Assembly: GCA_947497755.1 (NCBI GenBank) | Contig: CANMHT010000009.1 | Span: forward strand, 1-64,000 | Origin: an uncultured Polaribacter sp. | GTDB taxonomy: Bacteria > Bacteroidota > Bacteroidia > Flavobacteriales > Flavobacteriaceae | Direction: 5' to 3' | Length of the DNA: 64,000 nucleotides | Notes under the pieces: model-generated | Database searches by the model: none | Seen by the model: only the letters and a program-made list of their open reading frames with translations | Told to the model about the DNA's origin: nothing | Program-made: the position numbers and the translations under genes | Shown: one piece after another, positions 26,986-36,699 of the stretch | Numbering within the stretch: position 1 is the first letter of the stretch | How the letters are laid out: every line of letters begins with the position of its first letter

Positions 26986-29702
26986 TGTAGTTTTTCTGTA
27001 AACGGAATTTCGGGGTTAAAAATTTCTATAATTAAATGATTAATAGCTTCAAGAAAGAGGGTTATTTTTTCTTCAGTAATTTGATGGTCTTTTCTTCCGA
27101 AATCTATTTTTAATAAACCGCTTTTTAAGTTTTTAAAAGAAATAATTCCGCCTTCAATATTTCCAGATTTAAAATTTTGAGTGTATAAAAAAGCATAGAG
27201 CAATACTTGAATCGCTTTACTGTACTTTTCTTCTGCAATACTAGACAAATCACTTACTTTTAAATGGGAAGCGGTAACGTTTCCTGTTTTGTAATCGATA
27301 ATTCTAGTAACTCCATTTAATTGATCTATTCTGTCTACTTGTCCTTTTAATTTTATAGGAAAATCAAAAGCTTCAATTTTAATTTCAGCTTCTAAATCGA
27401 GTTCTGTAGCAATAATTTTTAACTCATCAGTTTCGTTTAAGCTTTGTATTTCTTGACGGATAAAACGTTGAATATAGTCTTTGGAAATCTCAAAAATCAA
27501 ACGATTTTTACCTGTATAAACATCAGAATTGTGAAAATACTTTTTAAAATAGAAACTTACCAAATCATCTATTTTTGTAAGCATTTCTTTTAAGTTATTT
27601 TTGGTAACTATTTTTCCAATAAAAGGTTGGTATAAGGCATCTAATGTATCATGAATAATGGTTCCCATTGTATTGGCTGCCACAGTTTCTTCAACTTCTT
27701 TGTATTCTTTTAACCCTAAAACTTTGTGTTTGTAAAAAGCAATCGGGTTGTACAAGTAATTGGTTAGTGTAGAAGGTGAAAAACCTTTTTTAGCCTGTTC
27801 TTTAAGCTTGTTAATTATCGCTGGAGTTTTCGAAATTTCCATTAGTTCTTTTTTCTCGGTTAACACAGTTGGAGCAATTTGCTTTTCAACAATATTTTCT
27901 TTTAAATAAGATAACTGAGAAAGGAACCTACTTTTCTCTCCTCCTCCAAAACTATCACTTTCAGAATTGTATAAAAGGTAAATGTTTTTAGCTCTTTGTA
28001 GTAGTCTAAAAAAGTGATACGAAAAAATGGCATCCTTTTCTTGGTAAGTTGGTAAGTTAAACTCTAATTTAACATCAAAAGGAATAAAAGAGTTTTGAGA
28101 ATTTCCTTTAGGTAAAATGGTTTCATTTACAGAAGTTATAATAACATTTTCAAAATCTAATACTCTTGTTTCAAGCATTCCCATTAGTTGTAAGCCATGT
28201 AGAGGTTCCCCTTTAAAAGAAAGATTTTCTGACTGAATTAATTGATTGAATAACTGCTGTATGGTTTTTAATGTTTTTAAGTAGTTGTAATGTGTTTGTA
28301 AGGTTTGTAATTGTGTAAATATGGTATAAAAACGAAATAAATATTCTTTTTCTAAAGGATTAGCTTGTTCTTTTATTAAAGAAATAAGATCTAGAATTCG
28401 TTGTATAAATCCTTCAGTATTTTCAAAAGGATTAAAAATACTAAGCAGTTTATCTTTAGTATTATTATCTAATTGTTTTAAAAACTGTTCTAATTGATTA
28501 TAGCTAATAAAAGCGTCATTGTCTTTGGCTATTTTTAAAGCAATATTATCAAAAATAGTAACCTCATCAATAATTAATAAAGGTAAAATTGTTGGATGTT
28601 TTAAAAACTGTAAAACATCTTTATAGTAAAACTGTTGCTGTGTTTTTCGCTGTAATTTTTCTTGATTAATAAATAATTGAAAAATAGTAGTAAATAAAGA
28701 AGTAGTTGGAATGTCTTTTAAAGGATATCCCATAGTGATATTTATTGCATCTACTTCTTTAGGTAATGAGTTAAGCGTAATTGGTAATAAGCTTTCATCT
28801 GCCAATACGTATGCAGTATTTGTATAACTAGGAAGTTTTTTTAAAATCTCTCCTGCATATTTTATTTGAGTAACATTTTTAGAAGCTCCAATGATTTCAA
28901 TGTTTTTTGGAGTATTAAAATAAGAGGAAACCGTTAGTAAAGGGTTTGTTAAATAATATTTCCATTCGGCTTTGTACTTTCTGATAAACTTGCCTGCCAG
29001 GTGTTTTTTTTGTAAAAAAGTAGCATCAATGTCCCAATAAACTTCCGTATTCCCTTGTAATAATAGTTGTTGGAAAAGGTATTCTTCAGCTTTATTTAAG
29101 GCATTAAAGCCGATAAAATAAAAGTTTGTTGTGCTATGTTTTGCTATATAATCTTCTATTTTTTTTGTAGCTTCTCTATAAATTAATCCTTGATATCCAA
29201 TCTTTTTTTGAGATAGATAGCTGTAAAAACCATGATAGTATTCACCTAGTTTTTCCATAAAACCAATATGGCTTTCCATCATTTTGGTTTTTTCTAAAGG
29301 TTTTTTTACTGACCATTTTTTTAAACGCTCAATATCTCTTAAATAATTAAAAATATCTTTTGTATTGACTAAGTGCTGGTCTATTTCATTAAAATCTTGC
29401 AATACTGTTATTGCCCAAGAAAAGAAGTTTTCAAATTCTTCAGATTTTTCTTCGATACTTTTATACACCGAATAAAAATGAAATAATAATTGAACAGTAT
29501 CTACTTTGGTAAAACCAGAAACTTCTTCAATAAATTCTTCGATATTAATAATCCTTGGTAAAAAACCAATAGTACCTTGCTTTTTTAATTCTTGTTTGAT
29601 AAAAACACCCGCTCTTTGTGATGGTAATACAATAACAGTATTCTTAAACGAATCTTGTTGATTTGCAATAGATTTTAAAGTTTCAGAAATAAAAGTTTGC
29701 AT
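26982..29702 (-). CDS. PD-(D/E)XK nuclease family protein, AddB-like
   Basis: 906 residues. The N-terminus (TVIVLPSQRAGVFIKQEL) resembles the degenerate helicase-like half of AddB. The C-terminal ~230 residues form a PD-(D/E)XK nuclease (PDDEXK_1): GTIIHDTLD near residue 680 and IDYKTGN near 802, the Asp...Asp-x-Lys core. AddB with AddA resects double-strand breaks for recombination. AddA is not in this window. The four-cysteine iron-sulfur cluster of Bacillus AddB is not obvious. The gene is divergent from the nitrilase-type amidase. Confidence 0.85.
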   Translation of the reverse strand: MQTFISETLKSIANQQDSFKNTVIVLPSQRAGVFIKQELKKQGTIGFLPRIINIEEFIEEVSGFTKVDTVQLLFHFYSVYKSIEEKSEEFENFFSWAITVLQDFNEIDQHLVNTKDIFNYLRDIERLKKWSVKKPLEKTKMMESHIGFMEKLGEYYHGFYSYLSQKKIGYQGLIYREATKKIEDYIAKHSTTNFYFIGFNALNKAEEYLFQQLLLQGNTEVYWDIDATFLQKKHLAGKFIRKYKAEWKYYLTNPLLTVSSYFNTPKNIEIIGASKNVTQIKYAGEILKKLPSYTNTAYVLADESLLPITLNSLPKEVDAINITMGYPLKDIPTTSLFTTIFQLFINQEKLQRKTQQQFYYKDVLQFLKHPTILPLLIIDEVTIFDNIALKIAKDNDAFISYNQLEQFLKQLDNNTKDKLLSIFNPFENTEGFIQRILDLISLIKEQANPLEKEYLFRFYTIFTQLQTLQTHYNYLKTLKTIQQLFNQLIQSENLSFKGEPLHGLQLMGMLETRVLDFENVIITSVNETILPKGNSQNSFIPFDVKLEFNLPTYQEKDAIFSYHFFRLLQRAKNIYLLYNSESDSFGGGEKSRFLSQLSYLKENIVEKQIAPTVLTEKKELMEISKTPAIINKLKEQAKKGFSPSTLTNYLYNPIAFYKHKVLGLKEYKEVEETVAANTMGTIIHDTLDALYQPFIGKIVTKNNLKEMLTKIDDLVSFYFKKYFHNSDVYTGKNRLIFEISKDYIQRFIRQEIQSLNETDELKIIATELDLEAEIKIEAFDFPIKLKGQVDRIDQLNGVTRIIDYKTGNVTASHLKVSDLSSIAEEKYSKAIQVLLYAFLYTQNFKSGNIEGGIISFKNLKSGLLKIDFGRKDHQITEEKITLFLEAINHLIIEIFNPEIPFTEKLH

Positions 29703-29780
29703 TAAAAAAAGCCTCAGAATTTAAATAACAATGTACAAAAAGAAGCGATTTATTTTATAATATTGTTAAAAATTATTTTC

Positions 29781-30557
29781 ATGCAACCAGAACTTAAAGT
29801 AGCCGTTATACAGAAAGATTTAGCTTGGCAAGATGCAGCTCAAAATCGATTAGCTATAGATAAAATATTATCTGAGATTACAGATGTAGATTTAATTGTA
29901 TTGCCAGAAATGTTTACTACTGGCTTTTCAATGAAGCCAGAACACATTGCAGAAACTATGGATGGAGAAACGGTTTGTTGGATGCTTGAAAAAGCAACAG
30001 CATTACAAGCAGCTATAGTTGGGAGTGTTATCATTAAAGAAGATAATCGCTATTTTAATAGAATGTTATTTGTGCATCCAAATAAAAAAATAGAAACCTA
30101 TGACAAACGACATGCTTTTACCTTGGCAGGTGAACATAAATCTTATACTTCTGGAAAAGAGAAGTTGATTGTTGATTATTTAGGTTGGAAAATTTGCCCC
30201 TTAATTTGTTATGATTTGCGCTTTCCTGTTTGGTCAAGAAATGTAGAAAATTATGATGTATTAATTTATGCAGCTAATTGGCCAAAGCCAAGAGTTAATG
30301 CTTGGAATACTTTATTAAAAGCACGTGCAATTGAAAATATGAGTTATTGTATTGGAGTAAATAGAGTAGGAGTTGATGCCAATGGACACGAGTATTCTGG
30401 TAACTCTGCTGTCATAGATTATTTAGGAGAAGCATTGACAGGAATTTCTGAATTTAAAGAAGAGGTATTGTACGCAACACTTTCTAAAAATAAACTGTAT
30501 GATTTGCGCTCTAAGCTATCTTTTTTAGAAGACAAAGATAATTTTAGCATTACATAA
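29781..30557 (+). CDS. Nitrilase-superfamily omega-amidase-like hydrolase (YafV/Nit2 group)
   Basis: 258 residues from the ATG at 29781; a TTG six codons upstream is possible but adds residues not expected in the family. The Glu-Lys-Cys triad is Glu43 (IVLPEMFTTGFSM), Lys109 (YDKRHAFTLAGEH) and Cys143 (ICYDLRFPVW). The CYDLRFPVW context and the length fit omega-amidases of the YafV/Nit2 group, which hydrolyse alpha-ketoglutaramate and alpha-ketosuccinamate left by glutamine or methionine transamination. It may thus belong to methionine salvage or amino-acid clean-up. A symmetric terminator follows. Confidence 0.9.
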   Translation: MQPELKVAVIQKDLAWQDAAQNRLAIDKILSEITDVDLIVLPEMFTTGFSMKPEHIAETMDGETVCWMLEKATALQAAIVGSVIIKEDNRYFNRMLFVHPNKKIETYDKRHAFTLAGEHKSYTSGKEKLIVDYLGWKICPLICYDLRFPVWSRNVENYDVLIYAANWPKPRVNAWNTLLKARAIENMSYCIGVNRVGVDANGHEYSGNSAVIDYLGEALTGISEFKEEVLYATLSKNKLYDLRSKLSFLEDKDNFSIT

Positions 30558-30589
30558 AAAAAGCGCCTTAAAGGCGCTTTTTTTATGTA
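30551..30589. terminator. Symmetric bidirectional terminator containing both stop codons
   Basis: TACATAAAAAAAGCGCC at the left is fully complementary to GGCGCTTTTTTTATGTA at the right, with a 5-nt loop. The stem includes the stop codon of the amidase (30555-30557) and that of the convergent desaturase (30583-30585). It has a T7 tract in both directions. Confidence 0.92.
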
Positions 30590-31566
30590 ATGGGATTCAT
30601 CCACTTAAAGTTGTATTTTGTGTCAGGAACCACAATTCTTTCGGTAATTCGTTGCATTCTGTTGGGCAATTTCATTAGCCAATCTCTAGCTCTTTCTGCT
30701 TCTTGAGTAAGACCAGTAATTTTATCAATCTCCCACATTGTATTTAACTTTTTTAGAATGTCTACATAGTCAAAACCAGTATAAACCCCAGTTCGTTGTG
30801 CTACGGTAGAAAATTGATCAAATAAAGTTCCTTTGGCTTCAAAAGACTCTCTTAAATGCATGGCTGGCATTACAATTTTATGTTTCATCATGTGTTGAAA
30901 AGCCAACATCATTTCACTCGGGTCAATTTTAAAGATTTCTTTTACAAATTCCGCATAAGCGATATGGTGACGCATTTCATCTCCAGCAATAATTTTAGAC
31001 ATTTTAGCCAATGCTTTATGCCCTTTTTTACGAGCAATCTTAGCTACATTATTATGCGAAATATACGTAGCTAATTCCTGAAAACTAGTATATACAAAGT
31101 TTTTATAAGGGTCTGTAGCAGTACCGATATCAAAACCATCAGCAATTAAATGTTGTGTAGTAATTTCTACCTCTCTCATATTTACTCTTCCAGAAAGATA
31201 TAAATACTTGTTTAGTACATCTCCATGTCTATTTTCTTCAGCAGTCCAAGCTCTAATCCATTTTGCCCATCCGCCATCTGGGTGTTGTGTTACTCCTTCT
31301 AGGTCTAATAACCAAGACTCATAAGTTGGTAATGCTTCTTCTGTGATTGTGTCTCCAACTAGAACTACCCAAAAATCATCATCTAACTCTTTAGAAATCT
31401 CTTGAATCTCTTTAACTTCTTCAATAAAGTTGTCTTTTTGAGAATTAGGTAAAAAATCTGTGGGCTGCCAAATTTTTTCTGGAGTAATTAAAAATTTATC
31501 TACAAATGAATCGATGCTGCTTTCTAAAGTTAGCATCACTTCTTTTCTAATATTTTGTATAGACAT
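30583..31566 (-). CDS. Acyl-[acyl-carrier-protein] desaturase
   Basis: 327 residues. A soluble di-iron desaturase of the plant/actinobacterial type: the two iron-binding motifs EENRHGD (110-116) and DEMRHH (196-201) are present, with Glu164 (SFQELATY) between them. It introduces a cis double bond in an acyl-ACP using O2 and reduced ferredoxin, giving unsaturated fatty acids for membrane lipids. plsC begins 3 nt upstream on the same strand, so acyl-chain desaturation and phospholipid acylation are probably co-expressed. The chain length and bond position cannot be read from sequence. Confidence 0.93.
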   Translation of the reverse strand: MSIQNIRKEVMLTLESSIDSFVDKFLITPEKIWQPTDFLPNSQKDNFIEEVKEIQEISKELDDDFWVVLVGDTITEEALPTYESWLLDLEGVTQHPDGGWAKWIRAWTAEENRHGDVLNKYLYLSGRVNMREVEITTQHLIADGFDIGTATDPYKNFVYTSFQELATYISHNNVAKIARKKGHKALAKMSKIIAGDEMRHHIAYAEFVKEIFKIDPSEMMLAFQHMMKHKIVMPAMHLRESFEAKGTLFDQFSTVAQRTGVYTGFDYVDILKKLNTMWEIDKITGLTQEAERARDWLMKLPNRMQRITERIVVPDTKYNFKWMNPIT

Positions 31567-31569
31567 GTA

Positions 31570-32298
31570 TTATTTTATGTGTGTTATAATTGCTTTTTCC
31601 GTTTCTTTCATTAGTTCATCAAACGGCATTGAATCTATTTTAATCGGTTGGTGAGTTGTAAGGGTAATTGGGCTTCCTAATCCTAAAGGATATTTTCCAT
31701 ATTTAAATACCTTCCATGAATTGTTTATGGTTACTGGAACAATATATCCATCTGGATTGTATTTTGTAATCATTTTTAAACCATTTGTAGAGAACTTTTT
31801 AGGTTTTCCGTTTCTGCTTCTTGTTCCTTCAGGAAAAATGATAGCTCCCCATTTTTTCTTGCTAATGTTTTTAGAAAACCTTCCTAAAGTACTTAATGCT
31901 TGCTTAGCATCTTTTCGATCTATTAAAGCAGCTCCTCCATGCCTTAAATTAAAAGATACACTCGGAATCCCTTTTCCTAATTCTATTTTAGAAACAAATT
32001 TTGGGTGGTGCTTTCTAAAAAACAATCCAAAAGGAGGTATATCAAAGGTGCTTTGGTGATTAGATACAAATATTAAAGAAGCGTCTTTTGGTAAGGTATG
32101 CTCGTTTTTTAAACGAACGGTAATTCCCAAAATCAATAAAGATTTGACTAATAAAAAATTGAGAAGATCTACCACTCTTTTATGTCCGTTGTATCCAAAA
32201 AGTTTTAACCCTAACCATTGTAGAGGATGAAAAATGACCAACAATAATAAAAATGTTAGTGCAAATAAGGGCGATAAAATATGACTTAAAATTTTCAT
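31570..32298 (-). CDS. plsC: 1-acyl-sn-glycerol-3-phosphate acyltransferase
   Basis: 242 residues. The N-terminus has one or two membrane segments (residues about 8-33). The acyltransferase motif NHQSTFD gives the catalytic His81 and Asp86, and FPEGTRSRNG (about 153-162) is the glycerol-phosphate site. The enzyme converts lysophosphatidate to phosphatidate at the inner membrane. It lies 3 nt upstream of the acyl-ACP desaturase in the same direction, a lipid-modifying pair. Confidence 0.93.
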   Translation of the reverse strand: MKILSHILSPLFALTFLLLLVIFHPLQWLGLKLFGYNGHKRVVDLLNFLLVKSLLILGITVRLKNEHTLPKDASLIFVSNHQSTFDIPPFGLFFRKHHPKFVSKIELGKGIPSVSFNLRHGGAALIDRKDAKQALSTLGRFSKNISKKKWGAIIFPEGTRSRNGKPKKFSTNGLKMITKYNPDGYIVPVTINNSWKVFKYGKYPLGLGSPITLTTHQPIKIDSMPFDELMKETEKAIITHIK

Positions 32299-32345
32299 TT
32301 TGAGTATTAAAAAAAATCCTAAGAACTACTTAGGATGATTTATTT

Positions 32346-32777
32346 TTAAAATTGGAACCATTGATTCCATGGAATTCTAGACAATACTAATAGCAAAGCC
32401 AATCCGTAAAAGATGACAAAAGTTTTAAACTTTGAAGCATCTGTTGTTTTCTTTTTGTGTTTAGACCATCCGATGGTAATTAACACAATAGCAATTAACA
32501 TCATTAAAGGATGTTCTACAGCTAATAATCTTAAATCTGAATCAGACATAACACTTGCTGAATCTGCCTTTAAACTTTTGTAGGGTCCACTCATAAAATA
32601 CCAACCTAAACCAATTAGTAATTGAATATGAGAGACAATTAATGTAAATAATCCGATACGAATATCTTTATCGGTGAATTCTCTTTTTTTGTTTAATCCC
32701 ATGATAGCATTTACAAAAGCAAAAGCTAACATAATAACTACTAAATAAGCCCAATAAGAGTGTATTTCTTTCATCAT
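32346..32777 (-). CDS. Four-helix integral membrane protein, uncharacterised
   Basis: 143 residues, four predicted membrane segments (about 8-27, 43-65, 88-107 and 119-136), with conserved-looking His residues inside or beside them (HSYWAY, SHIQLLIG, VEHPLMML). Relatives in Flavobacteriaceae are sometimes called cytochrome b-like, but heme binding is not proven by the sequence. The start could be either of two consecutive ATG codons. It sits between plsC (47 nt downstream) and the lipoprotein gene of the TonB receptor operon, which is separated by a terminator. Confidence 0.72.
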   Translation of the reverse strand: MMKEIHSYWAYLVVIMLAFAFVNAIMGLNKKREFTDKDIRIGLFTLIVSHIQLLIGLGWYFMSGPYKSLKADSASVMSDSDLRLLAVEHPLMMLIAIVLITIGWSKHKKKTTDASKFKTFVIFYGLALLLVLSRIPWNQWFQF

Positions 32778-32820
32778 GATTCTGTTATTTTAGAATTTTG
32801 GTAAAAGTACGCATTTTAAT

Positions 32821-32853
32821 CAAAAAAAAACCACCTCAATTGAGGTGGTTTTT
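32821..32853 (-). terminator. Terminator of the TonB receptor-lipoprotein operon
   Basis: A perfect stem AACCACCTC/GAGGTGGTT around AATT. On the minus strand it ends in a long T run (complement of the A tract at 32822-32830). It lies 19 nt past the lipoprotein stop. Confidence 0.88.
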
Positions 32854-32871
32854 CATTTAAGCAATAATTAA

Positions 32872-33942
32872 TTATTGTTTAACGTATTCTGTACCTTTTT
32901 TAATTACAGCTAATGTCCATACACCATTAGAACCGTTATATATATTGTAAGATACTAAGTATTTTTGACCCTCTGCATCATTAGGGAAGTTGTTTAATAA
33001 AATTTGACTAATTTTACCAATACGCACATCTTCTTTTTCTTCATTTTTTCCAGACCTTACATCAAAGTTTCCATATCTAGAATTACCAACTAAAGCATAA
33101 TCAGCTGCAGTTAAAGTATATTTAATAGTATTGTCTTTTTCCCATTTGGTACCATTGTGACCAAATTTAATACTATTTGAAATAAGTTCAAATGCCCCAC
33201 TATTAAAAGTATAAGAAGCTAAAACACTTTTAAACTTTCTAGTACTACCATCCTTATAAGTATATGTGTAAACTACATTAACAACATCTCCATCTTTACT
33301 AAAGTTGTAGTCAGGAAGTGTAGCTAAATATCTACCAATCTTAAATTCTGCTATTCCAAAATTATCAAAATTAGAAAAACGTTGTCCCATTGCTGTATAG
33401 TCTGCACTAGCCATAGATTTTGTAGCAATCCACTCATCAGTCATGATAAACTTATTTGTTAAGGTAGAAACAGAACCACTATAGTATTTATAAGTTAATT
33501 CAATTACATCTCCACGACCAGCATTAGGATATTTCCACTTTAAAAAATCAATAATGTCTGAAGGGCTATCATAATTTTTGTAAGTATGATTTTGAGCTAA
33601 ATAATCTGCTTCTGTAACTTCATATACTGTTGCAGCATTAAGATAGTTTAATCTATCAATAGCAAATGATACTTTTGCTGTTGAGTTTTTCTTCCAAACT
33701 GGGTATTTTGCAGTTAATATTGTTGGAATAATAGTTTCTGCTTGTGTGTAACCAGTAAAAGATTTGTTTTTTGTTACATCATCATTACCTGATAATTTGT
33801 AATCATCATCAGTTAAAGTAATTGTTGCATCACCAGCAATTACTGTCTCTTTAGCATCTATTTCTTTATAGATGTCATCCATTGGATTACAAGAAGCAAA
33901 TGCCAATGTTATTATTGCGAAAGAATAAAATAATTTTTTCAT
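32872..33942 (-). CDS. Surface lipoprotein with four related repeats, partner of TonB receptor
   Basis: 356 residues. A lipoprotein signal ends in FASC, so the mature N-terminal Cys is lipidated. The body contains about four diverged copies of a ~75-90 residue unit with the pattern T-x-x-DY followed by F.NF, an amphipathic helix and a strand pair ending Y-x-Y-x-G (for example ITLTDDDYKLSGNDD, YEVTEADYLAQN, ASADYTAMGQRFSNFDNFG, YTLTAADYALVGNSRYGNFD). It follows the TonB receptor gene after 12 nt, so it is likely a surface or periplasmic binding partner. The ligand is unknown. Confidence 0.8.
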   Translation of the reverse strand: MKKLFYSFAIITLAFASCNPMDDIYKEIDAKETVIAGDATITLTDDDYKLSGNDDVTKNKSFTGYTQAETIIPTILTAKYPVWKKNSTAKVSFAIDRLNYLNAATVYEVTEADYLAQNHTYKNYDSPSDIIDFLKWKYPNAGRGDVIELTYKYYSGSVSTLTNKFIMTDEWIATKSMASADYTAMGQRFSNFDNFGIAEFKIGRYLATLPDYNFSKDGDVVNVVYTYTYKDGSTRKFKSVLASYTFNSGAFELISNSIKFGHNGTKWEKDNTIKYTLTAADYALVGNSRYGNFDVRSGKNEEKEDVRIGKISQILLNNFPNDAEGQKYLVSYNIYNGSNGVWTLAVIKKGTEYVKQ

Positions 33943-33954
33943 TGTTTAAAATTT

Positions 33955-36486
33955 TTAAAATTTAATTTTTGCACTTAAACTAAACGTTCTACCATATCCA
34001 AACCATACTAATGGCTCAGCAGCGTCTAAAGCATCTGCAATGTAATCTGTATTTAATAAGTTGTTTACACGTACAGTAACTGTAGTATCAAAATCTCCAA
34101 TTTTGAAACCATGTCTTAAGCTAGTATCAATAGTTCCGTATGCAGGAGCTTTCCAAGAATCTGTTGGTCTTGTTGGAGCGTTTGCATAGTCTAATACATC
34201 AATTTGAGCATATAAATTGTCAAAGTAGTTGTAGTCTACTGTAATACTAGTTTTTTCCCAGAATTTATATAACATTCCTAATGCAGCAGTTGTTTGAGCA
34301 GCATCAGATACTCTTAATCCTTTAATTGCTAAAGAAACAGTATCTACTTGGTTTTGATTTTCATCAAATACAGGAACATTATTTAAGTCATTATCCCATT
34401 TCCAGTCTCCTAAAGATAACATTCCAGTGAAAGTTAACTTGTCAGTTGGCTTATAAGTAAAGTCAAACTCAACTCCTTGGTGTAATGCGTTTACACCTAA
34501 TAAGTTTGCTGTAAAATCCTCAGCACCTGGAGCAGTAGCTCTAATTCTTCTTGTAAAAGTTCTATCTTTCCATTGAGTTCTATATACGTTTGCATTAGCA
34601 GCGAATTTCTCACCTCTAAACCCGTATCCTAACTCCATACTTAAAATCTTTTGGTTTTCAGCATCTGGGTTTACATCTACGTTGTTAAAGTTTTGGAAAA
34701 CTGCATCGAAGTTTGCAGGTCTTTCAAAGTATCCAACGTTTACAAATACGTTACTTACATCATTAAATTTGTAGTTAGCACCACCTTTTAATCCGTATCC
34801 AGTAAATCCATGCTTGTCAGTTTTTCTTAAAGGACTGTTATCAGCATATTGGAAATAGTCGATTCTTTGGTAAGTAGTTCTTTGTAAAGATGTAGAAATA
34901 GATGCGTTAAAGTTATCAGCATTGTACTCTAATTGAGAGAAGAATCCTAACCAACCTACTTTTCCGTCGTTGTTATATCCAAATTTATCTCCTACTTTTA
35001 AAGCAGCGTTTGGATTGTTTACGTTAGAGTTATCTAAGAAGAATTGACCTCCTAATAAGTCAGTTACTTCTCTAAAGTGTTTTCCTGTATAAGTTCTCCA
35101 GTCTAAACCAGCAATTAAATCAAAGCTATCAGATACTTTTGTTTTAAAAGTAGATAATAAACCATACCATTCGTGGTCATTTCTTGATGCTCTTAAGATT
35201 GCTTCAGAACCTAATGCTCCGTTAGCTTTATTGATACGAACAATGTTATCTAAATCAACTGGCTGATCAGAACCACCTAATCTAACATTGAATAAGTCTC
35301 TGTTAGTACCAGCTGTACCTCCACCACCTCCGGTACCGAAAGAAGCGTATACTGCAGTAGATAATGAAGTGTCATCACTAATTGTCCAGTAGTGGTTAAA
35401 AGATGATTGAGATTTGTGGTAGAAGTTATCTTCTATATGAGTAACTTGACCATTTTTGTATCCCCAGTCTGGGTTGAAACGATTTCCTGATTCAGCGTTT
35501 CTATAAGTATCAATAGTACTTCTGTTTTGTCTTTGTCCGTGTCTTTGTGGAGCTCCAAAAGTTGTGAATGAAATCTTGTGATTGTCATTTAAAATTTTAG
35601 AGAAGTTAACAAAGTAGTTGTATCCGTTAAATTGAGTTCCGTCAATATATCCTTCACCAGAAGTTTTAGAAAAAGAAACAGTAGCAGCAAAACCATTGTC
35701 CATTAATCCAGTTGATAAAGTGAAACCATATTTTTGGTAACCATCATTCCCTGTAGATGCGATGATGTTTCCACCTTTAACAACATCTGTAGTTTTAGAT
35801 AAAATGTTAATTGTTCCTCCGATAGATGGTACAGCTACTTTAGAAGCACCTAAACCTCTTTGAACCTGCATAGCAGAAGTTACATCAGATAAACCAGCCC
35901 AGTTAGACCAGTATACTCTACCGTTTTCCATGTCGTTTACTGGAACTCCGTTAATCATTACGGCTACGTTTTCTGAGTTAAATCCACGTAAGTTAATACG
36001 ACCATCTCCAAATCCTCCTCCAGATTTAGTAGCGTATACTCCAGGTGTAGATTTTAAAACCTCTGGAAATTCTTGTGTTCCTAATTTTCTTTCAATGTCT
36101 GCAGCTTTAATTGTAGAAACTGCAACAGGTGTTTTTCTGTCTACAGCAAATGAAGTTGCTGTAACTACGATCTCATCTAAAGTATTTGAATCTTCAGATA
36201 ATTGAATGTTTCCTAAGTTGTTGTTAGTTGAAGAGAAGGCTACTTCTTTACTTGCGTATCCTACGAAAGATATCACAATTACACCTGAATTAGACTTCGC
36301 GTTAAGTGTAAAGTTACCGTCAAAATCTGTAGATGTTCCGTTTGTTGTTCCTTTAACAACAACACTCGCACTTGGTAAAGGTTCGTTGGCTTCATCAACC
36401 ACTTTACCTGTTATTTTGGTTTGTCCCAAAACAGTAGCAGTTGCAAAAAACAACGCTACTAATAATAAATTTTTAAAATTTTTCAT
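33955..36486 (-). CDS. TonB-dependent outer-membrane receptor with carboxypeptidase-regulatory-like domain
   Basis: 843 residues. Signal peptide about 1-21; a CarboxypepD-regulatory-like domain (about 23-105: ITGKVVDEANEPLPSASVVV, VISFVGY); a plug domain (about 118-230: VLKSTPGVYAT, NLRGFNSENVAVMINGVPVN); and a 22-strand-type barrel to the C-terminus ending FSLSAKIKF. Its substrate is not a clear siderophore, SusC glycan or vitamin B12 type. The adjoining gene encodes a lipoprotein, a common Bacteroidota arrangement. The upstream region has a set of GTTAAC motifs. Confidence 0.92.
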   Translation of the reverse strand: MKNFKNLLLVALFFATATVLGQTKITGKVVDEANEPLPSASVVVKGTTNGTSTDFDGNFTLNAKSNSGVIVISFVGYASKEVAFSSTNNNLGNIQLSEDSNTLDEIVVTATSFAVDRKTPVAVSTIKAADIERKLGTQEFPEVLKSTPGVYATKSGGGFGDGRINLRGFNSENVAVMINGVPVNDMENGRVYWSNWAGLSDVTSAMQVQRGLGASKVAVPSIGGTINILSKTTDVVKGGNIIASTGNDGYQKYGFTLSTGLMDNGFAATVSFSKTSGEGYIDGTQFNGYNYFVNFSKILNDNHKISFTTFGAPQRHGQRQNRSTIDTYRNAESGNRFNPDWGYKNGQVTHIEDNFYHKSQSSFNHYWTISDDTSLSTAVYASFGTGGGGGTAGTNRDLFNVRLGGSDQPVDLDNIVRINKANGALGSEAILRASRNDHEWYGLLSTFKTKVSDSFDLIAGLDWRTYTGKHFREVTDLLGGQFFLDNSNVNNPNAALKVGDKFGYNNDGKVGWLGFFSQLEYNADNFNASISTSLQRTTYQRIDYFQYADNSPLRKTDKHGFTGYGLKGGANYKFNDVSNVFVNVGYFERPANFDAVFQNFNNVDVNPDAENQKILSMELGYGFRGEKFAANANVYRTQWKDRTFTRRIRATAPGAEDFTANLLGVNALHQGVEFDFTYKPTDKLTFTGMLSLGDWKWDNDLNNVPVFDENQNQVDTVSLAIKGLRVSDAAQTTAALGMLYKFWEKTSITVDYNYFDNLYAQIDVLDYANAPTRPTDSWKAPAYGTIDTSLRHGFKIGDFDTTVTVRVNNLLNTDYIADALDAAEPLVWFGYGRTFSLSAKIKF

Positions 36487-36542
36487 TTTGAAATTTTAAG
36501 TTATTAAATGTTCTGCAAAAATCCCCCTTTTTTGGAGTTCTA

Positions 36543-36570
36543 ATGTTAACTTAATGTTAAGAGTTAACAT
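36543..36570. promoter_or_regulatory. Cluster of GTTAA(C/G) motifs before the TonB receptor gene
   Basis: ATGTTAAC at 36543-36550 and GTTAACAT at 36563-36570 form a perfect inverted repeat, with a third ATGTTAA at 36554-36560; a further GTTAAC lies at 36646-36651. They precede the receptor start codon by 57 nt or more and may be operator half-sites. No regulator is identified. Confidence 0.35.
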
Positions 36571-36699
36571 AAATTTAAGGCGTAACAATATAAGAGAATT
36601 TATCGTTTCTTCTTGTATTTAAGCGATTTAGATATTAACAAGTTTGTTAACAAAGAGTGAAAAAATGTTAAAGTTTTTAGAAATAAATATTTTAAACGC

